A stretch of DNA of 61,083 bases, from positions 1-61,083 of the forward strand of contig CAKZUT010000115.1 of NCBI GenBank assembly GCA_937922185.1, read 5' to 3'. This document shows positions 50,554-58,316 of this stretch, piece after piece. The DNA is from an uncultured Neomegalonema sp. Lineage in GTDB: Bacteria > Pseudomonadota > Alphaproteobacteria > Rhodobacterales > Rhodobacteraceae. The first letter of the stretch is position 1; every line of letters starts with the position of its first letter. Below the pieces are notes generated by a model, which saw only the letters and a program-made list of their open reading frames with translations, had not been told where the DNA came from and ran no database searches. The position numbers and the translations under genes were made by a program.

Positions 50554-51519
50554 TTACTCCAGACACCATCGCAGGATGCTCTTCTGGGCGTGCAGGCGGT
50601 TCTCGGCCTCGTCGAAGATCACCGATTGCAGCCCGTCCATGACGGCCCCCGTCGCCTCTTCCTCGCGATGGGCGGGCAGGCAGTGCATGAACACCGCTCC
50701 GGGATTGGCCTGTGCCATCAGGGCCTCGTCCACCTGATAGGGGGCAAGCTGGTTATGCCGCCGTTCGCGCACATCATCGCTGTCATTCATCGACAGCCAT
50801 GTGTCCGTTACCACCGCATCGGCCCCCGCGACCGCCTGTGCCGGATCATCGACCACGCGAACTCTGGCCCCGTTCGCCTTCGCCCAGTCCAGTGCGCGCG
50901 GATCGGGGCGCAGGGTTTCGGGGCAGGCAATATCCAATGCAAAATCGAACTGTCCGGCGGCATGGATCAGGCTGGTGACGACATTGTTGCCGTCCCCTGT
51001 CCAGGCCAGTTTGCGCCCTCTGATCGGGCCGATATGCTCCTCGAAGGTCATGACATCGGCCATGATCTGACAGGGATGCGTGTCATCGGTCAGGCCGTTG
51101 ATGACGGGCACTGTCGCGTGGCGGGCCAGCTCGGTCAGCGTGTCATGCGCGTTGCAACGGATCATGATCGCATCGACGTAGCGGCTGAGGACGCGGGCCG
51201 TATCGGCAACCGTCTCGCCGCGCCCCAGCTGCATATCCGCCGCCGAGAGCACGATGGTTTCCCCCCCCAGTTGCCGCATCCCCACATCGAAGGATACGCG
51301 GGTGCGGGTGGAGGGTTTTTCGAAGATCATCGCCAGCAGTTTTCCGGCAAGCGGGGCATCCGCATCGCGCGCGGCCTGCCCCAGTCCGTTGCGCGCGGAT
51401 TTACGGCGGCGGCTGTCATCGAGGATGCCGCGCAGGTCGGTGGGGGACACCTTGTGCAGATCGAGGAAATGACGTCCCCGTCCGGCCCCCAGGGGCCGGT
51501 CACTTGTCTTGTCCGTCAT
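50554..51519 (-). CDS. argF: ornithine carbamoyltransferase
   Basis: [66 protein letters not shown]. Confidence 0.96.
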   Translation of the reverse strand: MTDKTSDRPLGAGRGRHFLDLHKVSPTDLRGILDDSRRRKSARNGLGQAARDADAPLAGKLLAMIFEKPSTRTRVSFDVGMRQLGGETIVLSAADMQLGRGETVADTARVLSRYVDAIMIRCNAHDTLTELARHATVPVINGLTDDTHPCQIMADVMTFEEHIGPIRGRKLAWTGDGNNVVTSLIHAAGQFDFALDIACPETLRPDPRALDWAKANGARVRVVDDPAQAVAGADAVVTDTWLSMNDSDDVRERRHNQLAPYQVDEALMAQANPGAVFMHCLPAHREEEATGAVMDGLQSVIFDEAENRLHAQKSILRWCLE

Positions 51520-51530
51520 GGGAAAGCCCT

Positions 51531-52733
51531 CTACTTCGCGGCGACCGCCGCGCTGTCGCGCAGGGCCTTGCAGGCATTGGTCAGGGTATCGACCGCCTGT
51601 CCGATATGCGCGGCCTCCACGATCAGCGGGGGCAGGATACGCACGACATTATCCCCTGCGGGCACCGTCAGCAGGCGTCGCTCGAAGGCCGCCGTTACCA
51701 ACGCCGTGTTCGCCACGCTTTCGCGCAGTCGCAGGCCGATCATCAGGCCCTCTCCGCGCACGCTCTCGATGATATCGGGGAACTCGTCCGCCAATCCCGC
51801 GAGGCGCTGGCGCAGCAACCCGGCCATCTCGACCACATGGTCCATGAAGCCCGGCGCGGTCATCTCCTCCATCACGGCATTGCCGACCGCCATGGCCAGC
51901 GGATTGCCGCCATAGGTTGAGCCATGCGTGCCGCCGGTCATCCCTGCCGCCGCGCGTTCGGTGGCCAGACACGCCCCCAACGGAAAGCCGCCGCCGATGC
52001 CCTTGGCACTGGCGAGGATATCCGGCGTCGCGTCCCCCGCCCATTCATGGGCGAACAGCTTGCCGGTCCGGCCCATGCCGCACTGGATCTCGTCATGGAT
52101 CAGCAGAATGCCGTGCTCGTCACACATCTCCCGCAATCCGCGCAGGCACTGGTAGGGCACGGGCCGGATGCCGCCCTCGCCCTGTACCGGCTCGATCAGG
52201 ATTGCCGCCGTCCTGTCGGTCACGGCGGCTTTCAGCGCCTCATGATCCCCGAAGGGCACAGAATCGAAGCCATCGGGCATCGGCCCGAACCCCTTGACCA
52301 GCTTTTCCTGTCCTGCGGCGGCGATGGTGGCCAGCGACCGCCCGTGGAAGGCCCCTTCAAAGGTGATGATCCGATACCGTTCCGGGGCACCGTTATGCGA
52401 GTGGTACTTGCGCGCCATCTTGATCGCGCATTCCATCGCCTCCAGCCCCGAATTGGTGAAGAACACGGTATCGGCAAAGCTCGCCGCCACCAGCCGCTCG
52501 GCCAGTTCCTGCTGTCCGGGGATGCCGTAGAGGTTGGAGGTATGCCACAATCGTCGCGCCTGCCCTTCCAGCGCGGCGACGAGTTTGGGATGAGCATGGC
52601 CAAGGGCGCAGACGGCGATGCCGGCCCCGAAATCCAGATACTTCTCACCCGCCTCGTCGAAGAGCCATGGCCCTTCGCCTCTTTCGAAGGCGACCGGGGC
52701 GCGCGCATAGGTCGGCAGCACCGGAGCGATCAC
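51531..52733 (-). CDS. argD: acetylornithine/succinyldiaminopimelate-type aminotransferase
   Basis: [65 protein letters not shown] start with GGAGG SD; adjacent to argF. Confidence 0.95.
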   Translation of the reverse strand: MIAPVLPTYARAPVAFERGEGPWLFDEAGEKYLDFGAGIAVCALGHAHPKLVAALEGQARRLWHTSNLYGIPGQQELAERLVAASFADTVFFTNSGLEAMECAIKMARKYHSHNGAPERYRIITFEGAFHGRSLATIAAAGQEKLVKGFGPMPDGFDSVPFGDHEALKAAVTDRTAAILIEPVQGEGGIRPVPYQCLRGLREMCDEHGILLIHDEIQCGMGRTGKLFAHEWAGDATPDILASAKGIGGGFPLGACLATERAAAGMTGGTHGSTYGGNPLAMAVGNAVMEEMTAPGFMDHVVEMAGLLRQRLAGLADEFPDIIESVRGEGLMIGLRLRESVANTALVTAAFERRLLTVPAGDNVVRILPPLIVEAAHIGQAVDTLTNACKALRDSAAVAAK

Positions 52734-52747
52734 GACATTTCCTCCAT

Positions 52748-52786
52748 AAAAACAAAAAACGCGCCGCCCACGGGTTGTGGGCGACG
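52748..52786 (-). terminator. terminator/attenuator-like hairpin in the argD leader
   Basis: Minus strand CGTCGCCCAC-AACCC-GTGGGCGGCG then CGTTTTTTGTTTTT: 10-bp stem with one G:U, 5-nt loop, T-rich tail ending next to the argD SD. Confidence 0.75.
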
Positions 52787-52889
52787 TCGTGTTTTACGTG
52801 TGCCGGGAAGGGAAGGGGATTGTCAAGCGCGGGATGAGCGATGTGTCGGCCCGCCGTCATCTCGCCGCGCTTCAGGGCGTCCAGCTTGC

Positions 52890-53297
52890 TCAGGTCATGG
52901 TGTCGGAATGCTGCGGGACTTTCACTTTCCGCTCTCCCATCACCTTTCGCAGGGTCGGCAGGATGATCAGAAACACCCCATACGCCCGTTCCAGCACCCA
53001 TCGTCCCGGAGCGGTCCGGCCCAGCTTTGCGGCCCAGTGCAGGGCGGGCAGGCGCGCCCAGATTTCCACGAAGGCCCGCCCCCCGCTGACCAGCGTTCCC
53101 GCCGCATCGCGCACATGGAACTTGCCCTTCGCGGTCTCCGGGGTCAGGCCGGGGCCGAGCGCCGCCGCATCGGCCCCCGTGAGGTCAAACCAGTGGATAC
53201 GCTCGGCCCCTCGCATCTTCGCGTAGAGGTCGATCTCCCAGCCACAGATCGGGCAGGTGCCATCGTAATAGACGGTCAGGTCCGGTGTCTCTGTCAT
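52890..53297 (-). CDS. DUF393 / DCC family thiol-disulfide oxidoreductase-like protein
   Basis: LTVYYDGTCPICGWEIDLYAKMRGAERIHWFDLTG. Confidence 0.88.
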   Translation of the reverse strand: MTETPDLTVYYDGTCPICGWEIDLYAKMRGAERIHWFDLTGADAAALGPGLTPETAKGKFHVRDAAGTLVSGGRAFVEIWARLPALHWAAKLGRTAPGRWVLERAYGVFLIILPTLRKVMGERKVKVPQHSDTMT

Positions 53298-53311
53298 GGG
53301 AAGTGATGTAA

Positions 53312-53343
53312 CACGCGCCGCATCCCCGGCGATGCGGCGCGTG
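53312..53343. repeat. perfect 13-bp inverted repeat (hairpin)
   Basis: CACGCGCCGCATC-CCCGGC-GATGCGGCGCGTG between the peroxidase stop and the DUF393 start; no T tract. Confidence 0.85.
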
Positions 53344-53349
53344 GTCCCG

Positions 53350-54978
53350 TCACCCGTAAGCGAAGTCGATCATCGCCCGCATCGACATGCGCGGTCCGAA
53401 CTTCATGCCCGCCAGCGCAACCCCGTCACCGCCCGTCGGCACGTCGGGGTCGTAGTCGAGGCCCTTGCCGGTCGCATCGCGGTAATGGTCGAGCAGGCCC
53501 ATCAGCACCTCGCCCACGATCCGCCCGCCCACGGGGCCGAGCCGATCACCGCCCGCCGATTGCTTCTCGTGATCTTCCTGCAAGTCCTTGCTGGCGAAAC
53601 CTTTACCCCAGATCGCGGCTTCCATGAGGATATAGAGCCACAGAGGCGTCTCCGGCAAGGCGTACTCGCCCGAGAGCTTTTTCTGCAACGCCTTGATTTC
53701 GGTAGGTATTTCGGTCGTATCCGGCCCGATCATATCGCTGTCCGTCATGGGCTGATCATAGGCGATATGCGCCCCGTCCGCGATCATGCGGCGGGCGATG
53801 GATTCGCCCGAGGGCAGGCGGAAGATGCGCCCGCGCATCAGGTTCCGCGAGGCCAGCGATTGCTCTTTCCCGGCGAACTCCATGGGCAGGGCGAATAGCG
53901 GTTCAGGCAGGAACGGATCGATCCGGTGCGCGAACTGTGTCGCCGTATCATCCTGCGCGACGAAGAAATTGCCGAAATCCATGAGCTGTGCAGCCGGAAT
54001 GGCGTGAAAACCCCGCAGGGAGTCGTCGAACAGCTTCTTCTTCCTGCTGCCCGAATTGACGTCATAGGTATCGCGGACCGTCGAATGGCCGTAGCGATAG
54101 GCCGCGACCGAGAATTCCACCGGCATGAAGGGCCGCTCGGGCCAGCCTTTTTCGCCGTCGAAGCCGTTCGGAAAGTAATACTGCCGCCCCTGGGTCGAGA
54201 TCGCCTGAATCATGTCCAGCCCGATCACGCGATAGAGAAAATCCTCCAGAATGATGCGGTGGTAGTAATGCGTGGTGGTGTCACGCGCCTTCTCGAACAG
54301 TTCCTCGGCATCCTCCAGCCCTCTGGCGTGCAGGTAATCGACGCATTTGTTGTGAAACCGGATAAAGGCGCATTGTACCTGCGCCACGAAGATATTCTCG
54401 TCATTGCGGGGATCGCCGATGATCGCGCGCCCCGCGCTGTTGCGTTGCAGGTCGTTGCGGCCCGATCCGGTGCCGGGGCCGGTGAACAGATCGCCTTCGA
54501 TCAGTCTGGCGCTTTCCCATGCCTCACCGCCGGTATTGTAGAGATACGGGCTGGCCTCGCGACCGCCGCCATAAACGCAATCGAGGTCGAGATTGGGGGT
54601 GCGCGCATTCTCCAGCCGCGCGTTCATCTGCGGTGAGGAGAATTTCGACTGCACGTCCAGCGTGATGTCATGGTCGATGAACTGCCCGAGGAAGGTGATC
54701 CCGGCAGGGGCGAGCGAGTCGCGCTTGCCGGCCTTGGGGCCGTTCTTCGGCTCCAGTGGTCCGTCCTTCGCGCCGAGACGGCGTAATTCGTAGCGGGGCA
54801 CGGGGTTGGGTTGCAGCTTCTCGGTCCCGTCCTCGGCCCTGCCCTCACCGATGACGAACATGCGGCCAAAGCGACCGTCGGACTCCTCGTCCACCCGATC
54901 ACCGGAAAAATCATTGACCTCATACAGACCCGGATTCTTGCCCGGTGCGCCATGGGCGCCGAGTTGGCGATTGTTCAT
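53350..54978 (-). CDS. animal-type heme peroxidase family protein
   Basis: Distal His motif LGQFIDHDITLDV, proximal-type motif FSVAAYRYGHSTVRDTYDVN and FIRFHNKCVDYL; start set to MNNRQLG. Confidence 0.88.
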   Translation of the reverse strand: MNNRQLGAHGAPGKNPGLYEVNDFSGDRVDEESDGRFGRMFVIGEGRAEDGTEKLQPNPVPRYELRRLGAKDGPLEPKNGPKAGKRDSLAPAGITFLGQFIDHDITLDVQSKFSSPQMNARLENARTPNLDLDCVYGGGREASPYLYNTGGEAWESARLIEGDLFTGPGTGSGRNDLQRNSAGRAIIGDPRNDENIFVAQVQCAFIRFHNKCVDYLHARGLEDAEELFEKARDTTTHYYHRIILEDFLYRVIGLDMIQAISTQGRQYYFPNGFDGEKGWPERPFMPVEFSVAAYRYGHSTVRDTYDVNSGSRKKKLFDDSLRGFHAIPAAQLMDFGNFFVAQDDTATQFAHRIDPFLPEPLFALPMEFAGKEQSLASRNLMRGRIFRLPSGESIARRMIADGAHIAYDQPMTDSDMIGPDTTEIPTEIKALQKKLSGEYALPETPLWLYILMEAAIWGKGFASKDLQEDHEKQSAGGDRLGPVGGRIVGEVLMGLLDHYRDATGKGLDYDPDVPTGGDGVALAGMKFGPRMSMRAMIDFAYG

Positions 54979-55193
54979 GGTGTTTTCCCCTTCGGAAACT
55001 CGCAACACAGATGACTCATCGCGCCACGGACTCACGCATGGCGCATCCGACCGTTCTAAAAGGACTCACGATCAGGAAAGTGATCCATAACACGACAACG
55101 TGTACACTGAAAGATGAATGCGATCAGAAGGCGAGTCAGCCTGTCGGTTCTTCGCTCTTTTCCGCATGAAACCTGCCAGCCTTTGCTTGCCAA

Positions 55194-56417
55194 GTGCCCT
55201 CGTCCCGGCCATTCTCCCGCCACGGGCGAATTACGGGGCACAGGCGGTTGAACGATCCGACGAATGACACATTTCGACAGTTGTTGATGGAGGCCCGCAT
55301 CGATGATGCGGAGAAAGCCCGTGTTGCGATTGAGGAAATCGGCGAAAAGGTTGAGCGCGCTGAAACGCGCTGGACCGAGGACGAATTGCGCGAGACCGTA
55401 GCGCGTGTTCTCGCCGATGCTCTGCGCGAGGCCGGGCGCACGGATCGTGATGCCCTCATCCGCGCCATCGCCCCCAATGTCCTCGCCACTGTCCGGGGTG
55501 AGATTTCCAACGCCCATCCCGAAATCATCGAAGCACTGTCTCCGCGTATCGGTGAGCTGATCCGTACGGCAGTGAACAAGGCGGTCGAGGGCCTGCAACG
55601 CCAGATCGACGATGCGGTGCCGGTCGATCTGTGGATCGCGACGCTCAAATCCCGCCTCACCGGAACGTCCAGCGCAAGCTGGATCATTCACGAGGAAGAC
55701 GGCTTTCGGGTCATCGAAGCCTTTCTGATCGAGCGCGGTTCCGGCCTGATACTGGCGCAGGATCGCCCTGTCGGTTCCGAACTGGATGATTCCGCCACCC
55801 TCGACGATGATCTTCTGGGCGGCATGATCGCCGCCCTCGATGCCTTTGCCCGCGATGCTTTTGGCGGCGGCGGAATAGACGAGTTGCGTCAGCTCAACCT
55901 GTCTGCGGGGACGATCTATCTGCGCGCCAGTCCGATGAAGATTCTCGCCCTGCGCTGCACCGGAACTGCGCCGCCGAAGATCGAGGAAGAGATCGATCAT
56001 CTGCTCGATCAGGTGATCCGCCGTTTGCAGGAGGGGGGAGACGATGCGCTTCCCGCCCGCCTTCTCGCGGTTGATGTCGCGCCCGTCTCCGGGGATGACG
56101 GGGTGAGCGGTGCCGCGCTGATCGGCAAGGGCGTTGCCGCCGTTGCCGCGATTATGCTGACGATATGGGGTCATTTCGCGCTGGAAGGAGCAAACATTGA
56201 ACGCTGGACCGAATCCGCCTTCGATGTTGCGAACGGGCATCCGGCCATGACCGGGTATCCTGTGGAGGCGGCCTATGCGGACGGGGCCGTGACCGTGACC
56301 GGCCTCGTTCCTGACGAGGCGACACGGGCCGATATCGCGGACGCTCTGTTGCGCTGGCCGATGCCGGTGGCGACGACGCTGGCGATGCCCGTTGCCGGAA
56401 GGCGACTCGATCCATGA
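55194..56417 (+). CDS. TM-anchored protein: helical N-terminus, candidate roadblock/longin-like domain, TM, BON-like C-terminus
   Basis: FRVIEAFLIERGSGLILAQDRPVGS...LLGGMIAALDAFARDAF; TM AALIGKGVAAVAAIMLTIWGHF; BON-like DGAVTVTGLVPDEATRADIADALLRWPM. The start codon is uncertain. Confidence 0.65.
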   Translation: MPSSRPFSRHGRITGHRRLNDPTNDTFRQLLMEARIDDAEKARVAIEEIGEKVERAETRWTEDELRETVARVLADALREAGRTDRDALIRAIAPNVLATVRGEISNAHPEIIEALSPRIGELIRTAVNKAVEGLQRQIDDAVPVDLWIATLKSRLTGTSSASWIIHEEDGFRVIEAFLIERGSGLILAQDRPVGSELDDSATLDDDLLGGMIAALDAFARDAFGGGGIDELRQLNLSAGTIYLRASPMKILALRCTGTAPPKIEEEIDHLLDQVIRRLQEGGDDALPARLLAVDVAPVSGDDGVSGAALIGKGVAAVAAIMLTIWGHFALEGANIERWTESAFDVANGHPAMTGYPVEAAYADGAVTVTGLVPDEATRADIADALLRWPMPVATTLAMPVAGRRLDP

Positions 56418-56920
56418 AGACCTACAAGATTGTGGTCCTCGGCGATTTCGGCGTCGGCAAGACGTCGCTGATCCGCCGCTATGTCCTCGATGAATTCTCG
56501 GAAGCATACCGTGCGACCATCGGGGTTCACATCTACAAGCATCTCGATAGCCTTGAGGGAGACGATCTCGAAGTCAGCCTCGTCGTCTGGGATATTGAGG
56601 GCGCGCCTCTGCCCGGTGAGCAGACCCGCCGCTACATCGTCGGGGCATCGGGGGCGGTCATCGTCGGTGATCTGACCCGCGATGATCCCTTCCCGGCCAT
56701 GTGGCAGGCGGCGGATATGTTCGAGGAGGCTCTGCCGGGTCGCCCGCTGTGCCTCGCGCTCAACAAATCCGACATCGCATCCGTGAAAAGCCCTGAAACC
56801 GTAAAACGCATGGCACGTCGCTACGATTGCTCCGTGTTCGAGACCAGCGCGCGCACGGGTGATGCCGTGAATACGATGTTCCGCGCTCTGGCGCGCTCCA
56901 TTCTCTCGCTTGGATTGTAG
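56414..56920 (+). CDS. Rab/Ras-like small GTPase
   Basis: G1 GDFGVGKTS, G2-region ATIGVH, G3-like WDIEG, G4 NKSD, G5-like ETSART; ATGA overlap with the upstream gene. Confidence 0.9.
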   Translation: MKTYKIVVLGDFGVGKTSLIRRYVLDEFSEAYRATIGVHIYKHLDSLEGDDLEVSLVVWDIEGAPLPGEQTRRYIVGASGAVIVGDLTRDDPFPAMWQAADMFEEALPGRPLCLALNKSDIASVKSPETVKRMARRYDCSVFETSARTGDAVNTMFRALARSILSLGL

Positions 56921-56927
56921 GGCCGGT

Positions 56928-58022
56928 ATGGACCTGCAACCCGATCTTCTGACCGCGACCCTGGGCATTGTCGTGATCCGGCTCGACGATGACCTCACCG
57001 TGACGGAGGTGCATGGTGAGATTGACGATCTCGCGCCCGGCCATGACATCCGCGAGACGATGCCGGTTCTCTACGGGCTGGAGGAGGCGCTGGCCGGGCC
57101 GGATGTGGATATCGCCATGCCGCTGATCCAGACCGGGCGCAATAATGATGAGCCTGTATCGCTTCATATCCGGCGTGACCCGGAAACGGGCGGGCTATGG
57201 CTGTTCCGCCGCGATGTCTCCGAGGAAAGTGCCATTCATCGCCAGCTTGTGCAGAACCATAATTCGCTGTCTCTGGCTCAGGCCGAGCTGGTCAAGGCCC
57301 GCGATGCGGCCCGTGAGGCCGACCGTACCAAGACCGCTTTCCTCGCCAATGTCAGCCATGAGTTGCGGACGCCGCTGCACGTCATCATCGGGGGGGCGTC
57401 CATCCTGTCGAAGACGGGCGAGCGGCGTCCCGATCCGTCTGAAGTCGTCGAATATGCAACGGATATCCACGAAAGCGGCATTCTGCTGCTGCAACTTGTC
57501 GATGACCTGATAGATCTGTCGCGTTCCGAGACCGGCGACCTGACACTCTACGAGGAATCCTGCGATCTCTGCACTATCGTTGCCGGGATCGTATCGCTCT
57601 GCCGCGACCTGCCCGAGGCGCGCGGGACACGCATCGACAGTGACATTCCCGACGAGCGCGTGGGCCTGACGGGTGATGCGCGCCGCCTCAAGCAGGTGTT
57701 GCTCAACCTGATCTCCAACGCCCTCAAGGCGGTGAACGGTCTGGCCGAGGCAAAGGTCACCGTTACGGTCGATCCAGACGGCCCGCGCCTGATCGTTGCC
57801 GATAACGGTGCGGGGATGACGGCGGAAGACCTTGCGATCGCGCGTCAGCCTTTCGGACAGCCCCGCGCCGCCGTGCGCGCGAAGGGCGCGGGGCTGGGCC
57901 TCGCCATTGTCCACCGCCTCGTCGCCCTGCATGGTGGCGACCTGGTGATCGAGACCGCCCCGAACGAGGGCCTGACCGCTATCGTCACCTTCGATCCGGC
58001 CCGCGCGCGACCGGCCTCCTGA
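56928..58022 (+). CDS. cytoplasmic sensor histidine kinase
   Basis: H-box FLANVSHELRTPLHVII, N-box LLNLISNALKAV, G1 VADNGAGM, G2 GAGLGLAIVHRLVALHGG; no TM segment or receiver domain. Confidence 0.93.
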   Translation: MDLQPDLLTATLGIVVIRLDDDLTVTEVHGEIDDLAPGHDIRETMPVLYGLEEALAGPDVDIAMPLIQTGRNNDEPVSLHIRRDPETGGLWLFRRDVSEESAIHRQLVQNHNSLSLAQAELVKARDAAREADRTKTAFLANVSHELRTPLHVIIGGASILSKTGERRPDPSEVVEYATDIHESGILLLQLVDDLIDLSRSETGDLTLYEESCDLCTIVAGIVSLCRDLPEARGTRIDSDIPDERVGLTGDARRLKQVLLNLISNALKAVNGLAEAKVTVTVDPDGPRLIVADNGAGMTAEDLAIARQPFGQPRAAVRAKGAGLGLAIVHRLVALHGGDLVIETAPNEGLTAIVTFDPARARPAS

Positions 58023-58089
58023 GTCCGACGAACGGAACGAAACAGGAAGCCGTTTCCCGGAAGACTCATTTTCGCCCCTTGATGCGGTT

Positions 58090-58308
58090 TTGCTGTCACC
58101 GTTGCGTCTTGAAGCGCGCCACCCGGATGATTTTTTGCTGGATCAATATGGGCTGTCATCGGCTGAGTTCCTCAAAGCGGTCAGGAGGGACAAGGCCCAT
58201 TATCTCAACCCGCCGCTTGATACCGACAGTTACCTGTCCTCGCTCGGCAAAGCAGGGGTCCCGAAGACAGTTGACCGCCTTCGGGACGTTGCGATCCTGC
58301 TCGATTGA
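58090..58308 (+). pseudogene. C-terminal remnant resembling a PIN-domain (VapC-like) toxin
   Basis: LEARHPDDFLLDQYGLSSAEFLKAVRRDKAHYLNPPLDTDSYLSSLGKAGVPKTVDRLR resembles the tail of many PIN-domain proteins; no catalytic N-terminus is present. Confidence 0.55.
58258..58287. repeat. 9-bp inverted repeat
   Basis: GTCCCGAAG ... CTTCGGGAC with a 12-nt spacer inside the PIN-like remnant. Confidence 0.7.
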
Positions 58309-58316
58309 AACCGGAT

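Noticed and set aside
55056-56507. 483-aa minus-strand ORF opposite the GTPase-partner gene
   Set aside because: Arg/Gly-rich translation without domain signatures; the plus-strand gene has TM and domain-like features and is overlap-coupled to the GTPase.
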